Positions 1 through 9,533 are shown, numbered from the stretch's first letter. The stretch is 64,000 nucleotides of DNA from Candidatus Bilophila faecipullorum (GCA_944326695.1 CALVEZ010000014.1:1-64000); one strand, 5' to 3'. Translations and numbers: made by a program. The notes: generated by a model not told the origin, from the sequence alone.

Positions 1-21
1 GAGGAAGGAAGGAGGGGGAGG

Positions 22-534
<513 letters not shown>

Positions 535-762
535 CTAGTCAGCCTCTCCTTCCGCCTTTTCCATGACAAGCCGGGCGAAGGACTCCCGGGACCAGTCGCT
601 GATCCCGTCCGTCTCCCCCAGCGCGCTCACGAAAAAGCAGGTGGGGATTTCCCCCGAGCGCAGATTTTTGCGGATGCAGGGGGTGCATCCCTTGTCGTGA
701 TTCGCAGGGTGATTCGGACATTCCCTGTCGCTGCACGTGCAAAAAAGCTTCTCTTCAGCCAC
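535..762 (-). CDS. Small Cys-rich DUF6485-like protein
   Basis: About 75 residues. The core has paired cysteines and a histidine (CTCSDRECPNH, then GCTPCIRKN, ending in PTCFF), an arrangement that suggests a bound metal. It resembles the DUF6485 family of short bacterial proteins, whose function is unknown. I chose the GTG start at 762 because GGGGAGG lies 8 nt upstream of it; the open frame continues to 840, but that extension is arginine-rich and unlike the family. It reads in the same direction as the PFK-2-like gene at 997-2199 and is separated from it by a large hairpin element, so it is probably expressed separately. Family assignment is from memory of the motif pattern. Confidence 0.65.
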   Translation of the reverse strand: MAEEKLFCTCSDRECPNHPANHDKGCTPCIRKNLRSGEIPTCFFVSALGETDGISDWSRESFARLVMEKAEGEAD

Positions 763-904
763 CTGTTCTGCCTCCCCATAACTCCGTCGTCTTACCCGTA
801 GGCCGCCCGCCGGAAAACAGCCAATCTTCCTCTTCACCATCTTTCCCGGCTTCCGGCCTTCTCACCCGCCGCCTTTCTGAACTCCCGTCGCACCGCCTCC
901 CCAC

Positions 905-990
905 CATTTGAAAATCTTTGAAGAGGATAGGGAGGGGTTTGGGGAGGGGAAGGAGAAACTTTCTAAAGAAAGTTTCTCCTTCCCCTCCCC
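905..990 (-). repeat. 3' hairpin element, copy 1
   Basis: A perfect 23-bp inverted repeat (941-963 with 968-990, loop TAAA) starts 6 nt after the stop of the minus-strand gene at 997. Read on the minus strand it is followed by a C-rich tract and the tail TTCAAAGATTTTC. It belongs to a seven-member family in this window. It probably acts as a terminator or a 3'-end protector, although it has no U-tract. Confidence 0.85.
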
Positions 991-996
991 AAGCTC

Positions 997-2199
997 TTAC
1001 GCATACCGCACCATCTCAAAGAGCTTGCGGCGCTGAGTGATGGTGATGTGGTAGTACTGGTTTTGCGGGATGTAGGTATAGGGGACGTCGCCGGCCCGCT
1101 GGAAAAGGAAGAGGGACAGGATTGTACGATTGATGGCCTGATGCCCGACGATCATGAGGGTGCCTTCCCCGGCGATGAAGAGCGCCCGGCGCAGGCCGCG
1201 CGCCACGCGATCCTTGAGCATGGCGTAGCTCTCGCCGTTGGGATAGATGTAGCCGTACTTGTTGCGGGCGCGGGCCTCATACTCAAGGGGCTTCATATCC
1301 CGAATGTCGGAATAGCGCATCCCTTCGCAGTCCCCGGCGTTGATCTCGTCGAATTCGCTCATGGGCCGCAAGATGGTATTGGGGCGGGAAGGCATGAGGG
1401 GGCGAGCCGTGGACGCGGATCGGAGTTTGGTCGAGGTAAAGATGTAGGGGAGCTCGATACCCTCGAAATGCGCGGCCAGCTTCTCCGCCTGCTCCATGCC
1501 CTTCGCCGTCAGGGGCGGATCGCCGCCGAGACGGCCTTCGAGATTATACTCCGTCTCGCCGTGCCGCACGAGATAAAGGTCCTGTACCCAACGCGAGGAA
1601 ATGATGTCCCGAATGGCCGCGTAATAGGGAAGATCGTTGCTCGGGGCCTCGTCCTGAATGCAGCTGTCCACCGCGTCCACGCGAATCCAGCAGCGTTCCT
1701 TGCGCACGGACGTATACACGCTTTCGTAGTAGGCCAGACGGCGGCGGAAATTGTCCAGCGCCTCCTGCTGCGTCATGTTGGCGAATTCGGGCAGCCGGGT
1801 CTTGCGCTGGATGGAAGCGTCCAGCAAGAGGGGATCGTCGTTGACGCACTCCACAAAAAGGATGGGGCGATCCTGCAAGGTGGCGCTCAGCTCGGTCCGC
1901 TGCTCCACCGTGCCGTTGGTCGCGTCGATGATGGCCACGTCGCCGCCCTCGTCCAGCCACGCCCGGGCGCGCTCCATGTTCTGGCGGGTGATCTGTTCTC
2001 GCAGCCGCCGGGCACGCTGGTTGTCGGGATTGAAGAATTCGGCGGAACCGCTCTCCGGCCCGAAAAGCATCCGGCGTAATTCGCCGTTGTTGAAAATGGC
2101 GGCATGGATGCCCTGCTGTTCCAGACCGGAACGGATACGCTTGGCAAGCGTGCTTTTGCCTCGGGCGGGCAGACCCACCATAGCGACATAGAGCTTCAT
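997..2199 (-). CDS. Bifunctional 6-phosphofructo-2-kinase/fructose-2,6-bisphosphatase-like
   Basis: 400 residues with two fused domains. Residues 1-200 form a 6PF2K-type kinase with the P-loop GLPARGKST (residues 9-17) and an aspartate-containing strand DVAIIDATN. Residues 205-400 form a histidine phosphatase domain with LVRHGETEYN (His about 213), RSASTARPL, EINAGDCEGM and GHQAINR, all matching the FBPase-2 active site. In eukaryotes this enzyme makes and removes fructose 2,6-bisphosphate, the regulator of glycolysis; bacterial homologues exist, but their physiological role is poorly known. The start at 2199 has GAGG 6 nt upstream. An in-frame ATG at 2211 overlaps the preceding stop, so translational coupling to the upstream gene is also possible. 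A phosphofructokinase is encoded at 17.1-18.5 kb. Confidence 0.85.
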   Translation of the reverse strand: MKLYVAMVGLPARGKSTLAKRIRSGLEQQGIHAAIFNNGELRRMLFGPESGSAEFFNPDNQRARRLREQITRQNMERARAWLDEGGDVAIIDATNGTVEQRTELSATLQDRPILFVECVNDDPLLLDASIQRKTRLPEFANMTQQEALDNFRRRLAYYESVYTSVRKERCWIRVDAVDSCIQDEAPSNDLPYYAAIRDIISSRWVQDLYLVRHGETEYNLEGRLGGDPPLTAKGMEQAEKLAAHFEGIELPYIFTSTKLRSASTARPLMPSRPNTILRPMSEFDEINAGDCEGMRYSDIRDMKPLEYEARARNKYGYIYPNGESYAMLKDRVARGLRRALFIAGEGTLMIVGHQAINRTILSLFLFQRAGDVPYTYIPQNQYYHITITQRRKLFEMVRYA

Positions 2200-2207
2200 G
2201 ATAGTCC

Positions 2208-3239
2208 TCATTCTTGCGGGGGCGGAAAAGCGGCTTCGGGGCCCGGCTTGCGGCGTACGCCGATCACGTTGGGCAAAGGCGCGCCCTGATGTCCCCCGCT
2301 CAGGAAATCGGGCAGGGAGCGGCCCATCCAAAGCTGCCGCCGGACAGGGGTATGTACCAGCAAGCCCGCCTGACTGCCGCCTTCGGTATACATCACCACC
2401 CGCACGTCCAGCGGCAGATCGAGCAAAAGCTTTCCGAAATCCACGCCCGTCAGCGGCTCGCGGCAGAGGATGAACAGGATGGCCCCGCGCCCGTCGCGGG
2501 CGACCGCGGAAATGGCGTGCTGCGGGCCGCCGGGCTTCCAGAGCAGACGGCGATCCGCACTGATCATCCGGTAGTTCTGCACGACGTAGCGGTAACGGCC
2601 AAGCCTCGCTTCCCATTCGTCCGTGGACCGATCCAGCAGATCGGCCCCGGGCAGGTCGCCGGAGTCCGGCCCGGCCACGAAAAACGCGCCGAAAAGGGAG
2701 GCGATGCGTCCGTTGTTGATGACGTCCCCGGCGCGCAGATAACCCGTACTGGTCACACCGTCCGGCAAATACATGCTGGCATTGATGGCCGCGACCAAAT
2801 CCTTGCGCCGGGCCCATTCGCCAAGCGAGAGGGACACGCCCTCCGCCGACGCCGTTTCCACCGTGAAATCATAGAGCACGGGATCGATGCGCAGGATCAC
2901 CACCTCGAAGGCATTCCCTCCCTCGAACTCGGCCGGGAAAAGCCCGAGCTGCAAGCCTTCCTCAAGCGCCTCCCACGGCGGAAGCCCCTTGAAGCGCCAA
3001 CGGGGGGAAGGCGGAGGCGGCTCATTGAGGCATTCCATATCAAGTGGATCGGCGGGAAGCGCCTCAGGAGGAGCGGCCTCTTCCCCGGCAAGCCCTCCGT
3101 CAGCACAGGCGGGAGCGGCCCAGAAAAGGAAAAGGCCCAGAAGCATCAGGCGGGAGAGCGCGCCACAGGAACGGAGGAAAGCAAAGCCTCCCCTTCCTCG
3201 GCGCGGCGCATGGCGTAGGAACAGCAACAAAGGCGTCAT
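2208..3239 (-). CDS. Secreted phosphodiester glycosidase family protein
   Basis: 343 residues. An arginine-rich start is followed by a hydrophobic segment LMLLGLFLFWAAPACA that looks like a signal peptide, so the protein is probably exported. The mature part carries the motifs of the phosphodiester glycosidase (NAGPA, DUF2233) family: AAINASMY, GTSTGYL-like GVTSTGYLRAGD, and the C-terminal MYTEGGSQAGLL. Members hydrolyse phosphodiester-linked sugars, for instance on cell-envelope polymers; the substrate here cannot be told. The stop overlaps a possible start of the PFK-2-like gene, so the two are likely co-transcribed. The start at 3239 is chosen for the GGGAG upstream and a sensible signal peptide; longer in-frame versions cannot be excluded. 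Confidence 0.7.
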   Translation of the reverse strand: MTPLLLFLRHAPRRGRGGFAFLRSCGALSRLMLLGLFLFWAAPACADGGLAGEEAAPPEALPADPLDMECLNEPPPPSPRWRFKGLPPWEALEEGLQLGLFPAEFEGGNAFEVVILRIDPVLYDFTVETASAEGVSLSLGEWARRKDLVAAINASMYLPDGVTSTGYLRAGDVINNGRIASLFGAFFVAGPDSGDLPGADLLDRSTDEWEARLGRYRYVVQNYRMISADRRLLWKPGGPQHAISAVARDGRGAILFILCREPLTGVDFGKLLLDLPLDVRVVMYTEGGSQAGLLVHTPVRRQLWMGRSLPDFLSGGHQGAPLPNVIGVRRKPGPEAAFPPPQE

Positions 3240-3337
3240 GGCGTTCTGGTCTCCCTCCCCCGGACGTGAAGAGTTTACGGCAATCGGGCCAAAGGCGCAA
3301 CGCGGCCCGTTTGTCAGGGAGAGGAGCCGGGAAAACG

Positions 3338-3366
3338 TTGCCCTTCGGGACGTTCCGACATAGAAT
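3338..3366 (+). promoter_or_regulatory. Sigma-70 promoter of metF
   Basis: TTGCCC and TAGAAT are separated by 17 nt. The -10 box ends 43 nt before the metF start codon. Confidence 0.6.
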
Positions 3367-3409
3367 AGACGCTTGCGTACCAAGAGACTTTTTTGCAACG
3401 AGGTTTCCC

Positions 3410-4291
3410 ATGAACATCGGCCAGCTTATCGCGGAAAGGAGCAAGCCTTTCTACTCGCTCGAATTTTTTCCCCCGAAAGACTCGGCGCAGTGGCCGGGTT
3501 TCTTTGAGACGGTGGAAAAGCTCCTCCCTCTCGATCCCCTGTTCGCTTCCGTCACCTACGGAGCCGGAGGTTCAAGTCAGGATGCTACGCTGGAAATCGT
3601 CACCCACCTCAAAAAGCAATTCAGCCTCGAAACAATGGCCCACCTGACGTGCGTGGGCGCCACGCAGGACTATATTACCCAGTATCTGCAACGCCTGCGC
3701 GACAACGGGGTGGACAACGTGCTCGCCCTGCGCGGTGATATCCCCAAGGGGCAGGTCATCGACTGGAAGGCGTCCGATTTCCGCCATGCCGCCGATCTGG
3801 TCCGCTTCGCCAAGGCGCACTATCCCGACATGGGCATCGGCGTGGCCGGATATCCCGCCCCGCATCCCGAATCCCCGACCTTCACCAGCGACTGGCGCTA
3901 TACCGTGGCCAAAATCCGGGAAGGCGCGGACTTCGTGGTCACGCAGCTTTTCTTCGATGTGCGCGAATATTTCCATTTCGTGGACAGGCTCAGCGACATG
4001 GGCGTTTCCGTCCCGGTCATCCCGGGCATCCTGCCCATCCAGAGCCTCGAATCCATCCGGCGCACCCTTTCCCTCTGCGGCGCGAACATCCCCGCCAAGC
4101 TCTACCTCGAACTTGAGGAAGCCAACGAAAAGGGCGGCGCGGAAGCCGTGCGCGAGGCGGGCCTCAAGTTCGCCGTCCGCCAGATACGCACCCTGCTCGA
4201 CAACGGCGCGCCCGGCATCCATCTCTATACGCTGAACCGGGCCTCCATGTGCCTGCGCATCGCGCAAGAAGTAGGCGCGCTCCAGTCATGA
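3410..4291 (+). CDS. metF: 5,10-methylenetetrahydrofolate reductase
   Basis: 293 residues, the usual length for bacterial MetF. It reduces methylene-THF to methyl-THF with an FAD cofactor, supplying the methyl group for methionine. Visible family features are FEFFPP-like LEFFPPK near residue 17, LTCVGAT, LALRGDIP and the C-terminal IHLYTLNR. GAGG lies 6 nt before the ATG and a promoter is visible at 3338-3366. Its last codons overlap the start of the glycosyltransferase gene (ATGA), which implies translational coupling. Confidence 0.95.
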   Translation: MNIGQLIAERSKPFYSLEFFPPKDSAQWPGFFETVEKLLPLDPLFASVTYGAGGSSQDATLEIVTHLKKQFSLETMAHLTCVGATQDYITQYLQRLRDNGVDNVLALRGDIPKGQVIDWKASDFRHAADLVRFAKAHYPDMGIGVAGYPAPHPESPTFTSDWRYTVAKIREGADFVVTQLFFDVREYFHFVDRLSDMGVSVPVIPGILPIQSLESIRRTLSLCGANIPAKLYLELEEANEKGGAEAVREAGLKFAVRQIRTLLDNGAPGIHLYTLNRASMCLRIAQEVGALQS

Positions 4292-5322
4292 CCGTCGATC
4301 TCGCCACCTTCGCGCCCCGGCGCATCCTCGTCTGCCAGCTCCGCCAAATCGGGGACGTGGTGCTCACCACGCCCGCGCTCGAACTCCTGCGGCGGCGCTA
4401 TCCCGACGCGGAACTGCACATGTTCACGGAAAAGAAATGCACCCCGGTCCTGGAACACAACCCGCACATCGACAAGATTTGGGCGCTGGACAAGAAAAAG
4501 CTCGACAACCTGCCCCGGGAAGTGGCGTGGTATTGGCATGTCGCGCGCACGGGCTATGATCTGGTTGTGGATTTCCAGCAGCTTCCCCGCTGCCGCTGGG
4601 TAGTGGCCTTTTCCGGCGCTCCGGTCCGGCTCTCCTACACGCCGCCGTGGTACACGCGCCTCTTGTATACGCACTCCACCGACATGCTGGACGGCTATTC
4701 GGCCATGAGCAAGGCGAGTGTCCTCCGGCCTCTCGGCATCCACTGGAACGGCGAACGGCCGCACCTGTGGCTGACGGACGAGGAGCGTGCCGCTGCCCGC
4801 GCCCTGCTCGCGGCGACCGGGCTCCAGCCGGGACAGCGCCTCATTTCGCTCGATCCCACGCACCGCCAAATCACCCGCCGCTGGCCTGCGGAACGCTACG
4901 CCGAGCTGATCCGCCTGCTCCACGGGCGGGACGAATCCCTGCGCTTCCTGCCCCTGTGGGGCCCGGGCGAAGAAAAGGACATCGCGGAACTGGCCTCCCG
5001 CTGCCCCTCAGGGACGCTCCTTATGCCCTCGCGGATGCTCTCCCTGCGGGAAATGGCGGCCTGCATCGCGGAAGCGGACCTGCATATCGGCAACTGCTCC
5101 GCCCCGCGGCACATCGCCGTGGCCGTGGGCACGCCGACGCTGACCGTCCTCGGGGCCACCAGCGGCGCGTGGACCTTCCCTGCACCCGAGCACGCCCACA
5201 TCGCTCTCGGTCTGCCCTGCCAGCCCTGCAACAAGAACCACTGCCCCCATAACCAGCGCTGCCTGACGGAACTGCGCGCCGAGCCTGTGGCGGAAAAAGC
5301 CTTGGAAATGCTGAAAAAATAA
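4288..5322 (+). CDS. Glycosyltransferase family 9 (heptosyltransferase-like)
   Basis: 344 residues with the GT9 layout: N-terminal RRILVCQLRQIGDVVLTTPA, then the C-terminal nucleotide-sugar site around GNCSAPRHIAVAVGTPTLTVLG. Family members add heptose or related sugars to the lipopolysaccharide core at the inner face of the cytoplasmic membrane. A Cys-rich tail (CQPCNKNHCPHNQRC) is typical of the larger GT9 enzymes. It begins within the metF stop (ATGA) without a strong ribosome site of its own, so expression should depend on metF. The exact sugar acceptor is unknown. Confidence 0.85.
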   Translation: MTVDLATFAPRRILVCQLRQIGDVVLTTPALELLRRRYPDAELHMFTEKKCTPVLEHNPHIDKIWALDKKKLDNLPREVAWYWHVARTGYDLVVDFQQLPRCRWVVAFSGAPVRLSYTPPWYTRLLYTHSTDMLDGYSAMSKASVLRPLGIHWNGERPHLWLTDEERAAARALLAATGLQPGQRLISLDPTHRQITRRWPAERYAELIRLLHGRDESLRFLPLWGPGEEKDIAELASRCPSGTLLMPSRMLSLREMAACIAEADLHIGNCSAPRHIAVAVGTPTLTVLGATSGAWTFPAPEHAHIALGLPCQPCNKNHCPHNQRCLTELRAEPVAEKALEMLKK

Positions 5323-5700
5323 GAACAGGGTGGCCCATCGCGGCATGCGTACTCACCTGCGGCACGGCGGTTTTGCCGCACGAGGGCCAGACCACCTGCC
5401 CATGCCCGTTTTCGGCCCGAGGAGAGGTTTTTCGCCCACGCGCAGCGCCCGCGTCCGCCATGATCACCTGACGTTTACAGCCGCCAGCTTTTCTCGCACG
5501 CAGCGTCCGCGTCAGTCCCGGCCAGCGCGTTCCAGACATGGTTTTCCCTCACGCGCAAGGGGACTCCCGCCGCGCCGCCTCTCCTCCGGACGAACGTCTT
5601 GGGAGAGGGAGGTATGGGGTATGGGGTGTGGGGAAAGGAGGGAGAAGCCTTTCTTCAGAAAGGTTCCCCCTTCCCCACATGCGCCCTTCCAGCTCCACTC
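5323..5700. other. Convergent intergenic region
   Basis: It lies between two convergent genes. It contains a weak 7-bp hairpin (5358-5380) that may end the plus-strand transcript and the large 3' hairpin element at 5591-5678. No supported gene. Confidence 0.6.
5591..5678 (-). repeat. 3' hairpin element, copy 2
   Basis: An imperfect long inverted repeat (5628-5653 with 5655-5678) lies 23 nt after the stop of the minus-strand eutJ-like gene. On the minus strand it is followed by a C-rich tract and the tail CCCAAGACGTTCG. It is the least perfect stem of the seven. Confidence 0.8.
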
Positions 5701-6525
5701 CTACCCCTCCATCAAAGGTAGACAGGCAATGGCGAGGGGCGTCAGCAAAAGCGGATAGTCCGGGCATTCGACCTTGATCCCCAATTCCTTCTCGAAGAGC
5801 GGGGCGATGCCGGGGAAACAGCAGGTGCCGCCCGTCAGGTACACGGTATCTACGGCATAGCCGGTGATGTGCGCCTTGACGATGTCGGAAATGCGCTCGA
5901 AGACGGGCTTGACGATGGGGGCGTACTGGCGGTTGTCCTTGCCGCGCTTTTTAAGCTCGGCGTCTTCATAGGGCATGGCCAGCGCGCCGGACATGGCGAG
6001 CGTGACGTGATGCCCGCCCGTGGCGTCGTCCGCCGAGGCCACCACCTTTCCGCCGGCAATGATGGCCGTTCCGGTGGTGCCGCCGCCGATGTCCACCACG
6101 GCGGCCCGGTCCAGCTTCGCCAGACGCGCAAGGCAGCTCGGCTCGTCCGCCGCACTCACCAGACGCAGATTGGCGGCGTCAAGAATGTTGGTGGAGAGGC
6201 GCGCGTCCGTGCCGGGAGGATAGGAGGTCGACGCCTCGGTGATCCTGCGGCCCAGCCGGGCTTCCGTTTGCGCAACCAGCCTCTTCACGATGGTGATGGC
6301 GCCGTGGTAGTCCACCACCACGCCGTCGCGCACCACGGTGGCCCATTCCAGAAAGGCCGAAACCGGGACGCCGTTGTCGTCCACGGCCATGACCACCACG
6401 TCGGCGGTGCCGAGGTCCACGCCCACGTGGATGGGGCCTTCCACCTGAACCGGGGAAGTGTCGTTGCAAATCTTCGAGGCCACTTCCAGCCGCTGCATCA
6501 CTTCGTCCCATGCGATCTGTTTCAT
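5701..6525 (-). CDS. eutJ: EutJ-like ethanolamine utilisation protein, orphan
   Basis: 274 residues, close to the length of enteric EutJ. It has the actin/Hsp70 ATPase fold signatures HVGVDLGTADVV, VVDIGGGTTGTAI, SADDATGGHH and YLTGGTCCFPG, which match EutJ closely. EutJ is encoded in ethanolamine operons and is thought to act as a chaperone or reactivating factor for the metabolosome enzymes; its exact role is unsettled. No other eut gene or shell protein is within 6 kb on either side, so its partner must be elsewhere or it has been re-employed. Adjacent ATG codons at 6528 and 6525 follow GGAG; a TTG start at 6555 is less likely. Confidence 0.85.
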   Translation of the reverse strand: MKQIAWDEVMQRLEVASKICNDTSPVQVEGPIHVGVDLGTADVVVMAVDDNGVPVSAFLEWATVVRDGVVVDYHGAITIVKRLVAQTEARLGRRITEASTSYPPGTDARLSTNILDAANLRLVSAADEPSCLARLAKLDRAAVVDIGGGTTGTAIIAGGKVVASADDATGGHHVTLAMSGALAMPYEDAELKKRGKDNRQYAPIVKPVFERISDIVKAHITGYAVDTVYLTGGTCCFPGIAPLFEKELGIKVECPDYPLLLTPLAIACLPLMEG

Positions 6526-6810
6526 CATGCTCCAGCCGTCGTTAAATGGATACAACGCCGCCGCGCGGACGGCGAATGCGTGCGTTACTCCTGCCTTGCG
6601 GGCATCACGGCCAGATATACGGCGCGGGCGGAACCCGCGTCAAGGCGCGCCCGTTCATGGGGTGATGCTCACGCCAAAACACTTGACAGGGGAGGAAAAG
6701 CGCAGGAAAAAACGGGGTAAACACGCAGTATCGGTCCAAAAACGTTTCTTTCATCCCTGTCCGGCCTTCGCCGCCGCTTCCTTCCCCGAAGGAACTAAGG
6801 ATTCCGTTCC

Positions 6811-8229
6811 ATGAAAACCAAAATTCTCGCAACCATCGGCCCCGCCTCCAACAAACGGGACGTGCTTTCCAAACTGATTGTAGCCGGCGTGCGCATTTTC
6901 CGTCTCAACTTCTCGCACGGTGACAGTTCCTCCTTCGTCGATCTCATCAAGACCATTCGGGAACTGGAAGTCCTGCACAAAACGCCGATTACCATCCTTC
7001 AGGACCTCTCCGGCCCCAAAATCCGCATCGGCACCATCGGCGGCAACGGCACGCTGACCGTCCAGAAGGGCGACCGCCTGCTGCTCGGCCCCTCCGCGCA
7101 GGCCGAGGGCGTGGATTGCCCCTATATCCCCTTTGATCATCCTGAAATCTTCTCGGAACTGGAACCGGGCGACCGCCTCGTCCTCGCCGACGGCACCCTT
7201 CAGTTCCGCGTGATCGAGCAGCGTCCCGACGGACTTTTTGTGCTCGAAGCCAACAACAACGGCCTTGTCACCTCGCGCAAGGGTCTCGCCCTGCCCGGCA
7301 AGTCCATCCCCCTGCCCGCGCTGACGGAAAAGGACAAGAAAGACCTTGTTGACGGCCTCGCCCTCGGCGTGGATGCCGTAGCCCTGTCCTTCGTGCAGTC
7401 GCCCGAGGACATCCGGGAAGCCAAGGCGATCATCCGCAGCCACAGCGACCGCGACATCCCGGTGGTGGCGAAGCTCGAACGCCGCAACGCGGTGGATCGG
7501 CTCGACGCCATCCTCAAGGAGGTCGACATCGTCATGGTGGCGCGCGGCGATCTCGGCATCGAATGTCCCCTGCCGGAACTGCCCGCCATGCAGAAGCGTA
7601 TCATCCGGGCCTGCAACCGGGCGGCCAAGCCGGTCATCGTGGCGACGCAGATGTTGCTTTCGATGGTTTCGAGCCCCTCGCCGACCCGTGCCGAGACGAC
7701 GGACGTCGCCAACGCCGTGCTTGACGGTGCGGACTGCGTGATGCTCTCCGAAGAAACCGCGATGGGCAACTACCCGGTGGAAACGGTACAGTTCATGAGC
7801 CAGATCACCCTCAAGGCCGAAGAGCTCATGGCCGAAACGCGGCGCATCGCCGAGCCGGAAGACGAGGGCACTGCCGAATTCCTCGCCTACGCCGCCTGTC
7901 TGCTGGCGGAAAAGGCCAACGCCAAGTCCCTTGTGGCGCACAGTCTTTCCGGGGCTTCCGCCCGCCTGCTCTCCGCCCGCCGTCCGGCGCAGACCATCCA
8001 CGCCCTGACCCCGGACGTGACCAGCCTCAAGACGCTCAACTTCTCGTGGGGCGTGCTTCCCCATCAGGTGGGCAACGACTCCGCCGGGCATCTCGCCCGG
8101 GCCGAGCGCTTCATCGCCTCCTCGTCCCTCTTCGGCGTTGGCGAGGACGTGGTCATCACCGCCGGTCAGCCCACCTCCTCCTCGCCGCAGCCGAGGGGCA
8201 CCAATCTGGTGAAGATTTACCGGAAGTAA
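6811..8229 (+). CDS. pyk: Pyruvate kinase
   Basis: 472 residues, the normal length. It converts phosphoenolpyruvate and ADP to pyruvate and ATP in the last step of glycolysis. The N-terminal barrel shows TKILATIGPAS, FRLNFSHG, QDLSGPKIR and the catalytic loop VARGDLGIE, followed by MLSEETAMG. The C-terminal allosteric domain is present (residues ~350-472). AAGGA lies 9 nt before the ATG. A TTGACA at 6683-6688 could be the -35 box but no convincing -10 follows. Two terminator-like structures lie downstream. Confidence 0.96.
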   Translation: MKTKILATIGPASNKRDVLSKLIVAGVRIFRLNFSHGDSSSFVDLIKTIRELEVLHKTPITILQDLSGPKIRIGTIGGNGTLTVQKGDRLLLGPSAQAEGVDCPYIPFDHPEIFSELEPGDRLVLADGTLQFRVIEQRPDGLFVLEANNNGLVTSRKGLALPGKSIPLPALTEKDKKDLVDGLALGVDAVALSFVQSPEDIREAKAIIRSHSDRDIPVVAKLERRNAVDRLDAILKEVDIVMVARGDLGIECPLPELPAMQKRIIRACNRAAKPVIVATQMLLSMVSSPSPTRAETTDVANAVLDGADCVMLSEETAMGNYPVETVQFMSQITLKAEELMAETRRIAEPEDEGTAEFLAYAACLLAEKANAKSLVAHSLSGASARLLSARRPAQTIHALTPDVTSLKTLNFSWGVLPHQVGNDSAGHLARAERFIASSSLFGVGEDVVITAGQPTSSSPQPRGTNLVKIYRK

Positions 8230-8234
8230 GAGCT

Positions 8235-8313
8235 TGGGGAGGGGAAGGGGACCCTTTTGAAAAAGGGCTCCCCTTCCCCTCCCCAAACCCCTCCCCATCC
8301 CCCTAAAACGTTC
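8235..8313 (+). repeat. 3' hairpin element, copy 3
   Basis: A long GC-rich hairpin (arms 8235-8257 and 8261-8286, one bulge) begins 6 nt after the pyk stop. It is followed by the C-rich tract and the tail CCCTAAAACGTTC. Confidence 0.8.
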
Positions 8314-8397
8314 AATGAGTGGGGAGGCCGCACGGCAGCTTTCCGTTTGTTACCGAGAAGAAACAAGATATTTTTTTGGGGTAAGCTCTGAGACGGA

Positions 8398-8426
8398 AAA
8401 AAGGACAGGTTTTGCCTGTCCTTTTT
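8398..8426 (+). terminator. Intrinsic terminator downstream of pyk
   Basis: A 12-bp perfect stem AAAAAGGACAGG/CCTGTCCTTTTT with a 5-nt loop ends in a T-run. It lies 170 nt after pyk and behind the large hairpin element, so pyk has two 3' structures in series. Confidence 0.85.
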
Positions 8427-8656
8427 CGTTTCTCTTTTCCAGTGGGGGAAGCGTTAAAAAAGCACATCAGGAGAGGGTGAGCTTCCGCTCCGTCCGGCCC
8501 TCAATTCTTTTTCCGCCGTCGGAAAGGGCTTCCCCTCAACAAAAGCTGCCGTTAAAACTATGCACCTTACCGACAGAAAGCTCTTTTCTCGACGCACCGG
8601 GGGACGGCGGCCACAGCCCGGAACACACAAGCCTCCCGACCCGTCATCGACCCATT

Positions 8657-8732
8657 CGAAAGTCTTGGGAGGGGTGGGGGAGGTTTGGAGGGGGCGGGGA
8701 ACCTTTCTTCAGAAAGGTTCCCCGCCCCCTCC
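8657..8732 (-). repeat. 3' hairpin element, copy 4
   Basis: A perfect 22-bp inverted repeat (8687-8708 with 8711-8732) lies 21 nt after the folE2 stop. On the minus strand it is followed by AAACCTCCCCCACCCC and the tail CCCAAGACTTTCG. Confidence 0.85.
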
Positions 8733-8753
8733 AGGCCTTCTTCTCCCCCCGCC

Positions 8754-9533
8754 CTACAACGTCACCCCCTGCTCAATGCAGGCGAAGGCGTTGTGGGCGT
8801 GGATGGATTCGTAGCTCTCCACTTCCACGCGGTACCCGGCGATTTGCGGATGCCCGGCAAGGCGGCTGGCCACGTTGCGGACCACGTCCTCCACAAAGGT
8901 GGGGCGGGAAAAGGCATCTTCCGTCACGTATTTCTCATCTTCCCGCTTGAGAAGGGAATAGACAGGGGAAGAACCGGAAGCCTCGGCAATCTCGATGAAA
9001 TCCTCAATCCAGCAGAAACCGCGCATCCGCACGGCCATGCGCACTTCCGCCCGCTGGCTGTGCGCCCCCTCGCGGCTGATCGCCTTGGAGCAGGGGCAGA
9101 CCGTCATCACCGGAACCGTCACCTCAAGAAGAAAGACAGGCTTGCCTTCCTCGGCCAGTTCCCCGGTAAGGCGGCACTCATAGGGCAGGATACCGGGGCA
9201 GGCCGTGGCCGGGGCCTTCTTTTGTACGAAGTAGGGGAAACGGAAGACGATATGCGCCCGGCGCGCGTGCAGCCGTTCCTTGACGTCTTCAAGAAGGCGC
9301 TTCATCGCCGCATAGTCAAGCTGCTCGTTCCAATTCTCCAGAGCCTGCACAAAGCGGCTCATATGCGTACCCTTGAAGGCGGCGGGCAGGTCCACGCTGA
9401 TATCGACATGCGCCACCGTGTGCTGACTGCCCTGCGCGCGGTCGCGCACGAGGAGGGGAAGTTTCAGGCCCTTCACCCCTACCCGGTCGATGGGCAAAGC
9501 CACCGGAGCCGGACTGTTCTGTACGTCTTCCAT
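8754..9533 (-). CDS. folE2: GTP cyclohydrolase I type IB
   Basis: 259 residues. FolE2 converts GTP to dihydroneopterin triphosphate, the first step of tetrahydrofolate synthesis. The family hallmark [11 protein letters not shown] followed by GAHSQR is present around residues 145-165, with the active-site Cys in CPCSK, and the C-terminal HAHNAFA. Type IB enzymes work with several metals and often replace the zinc enzyme FolE. The ATG at 9533 follows AAGGA by 5 nt. Its neighbour upstream is nikR, a nickel regulator, so metal-responsive control of this region is possible but not shown by any operator I can identify. Confidence 0.93.
   Translation of the reverse strand: MEDVQNSPAPVALPIDRVGVKGLKLPLLVRDRAQGSQHTVAHVDISVDLPAAFKGTHMSRFVQALENWNEQLDYAAMKRLLEDVKERLHARRAHIVFRFPYFVQKKAPATACPGILPYECRLTGELAEEGKPVFLLEVTVPVMTVCPCSKAISREGAHSQRAEVRMAVRMRGFCWIEDFIEIAEASGSSPVYSLLKREDEKYVTEDAFSRPTFVEDVVRNVASRLAGHPQIAGYRVEVESYESIHAHNAFACIEQGVTL

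Larger units (their letters stand above)
8230..8753. other. Convergent intergenic region
   Basis: It holds two 3' hairpin elements, one for each flanking gene, and an ordinary U-tract terminator at 8398-8426. I see no gene in the 220 nt between the terminator and the second element. Confidence 0.6.

Noticed and set aside
8315-8950. 211-codon plus-strand frame after pyk
   Set aside because: It runs through a terminator, a 3' hairpin element and the antisense of folE2.
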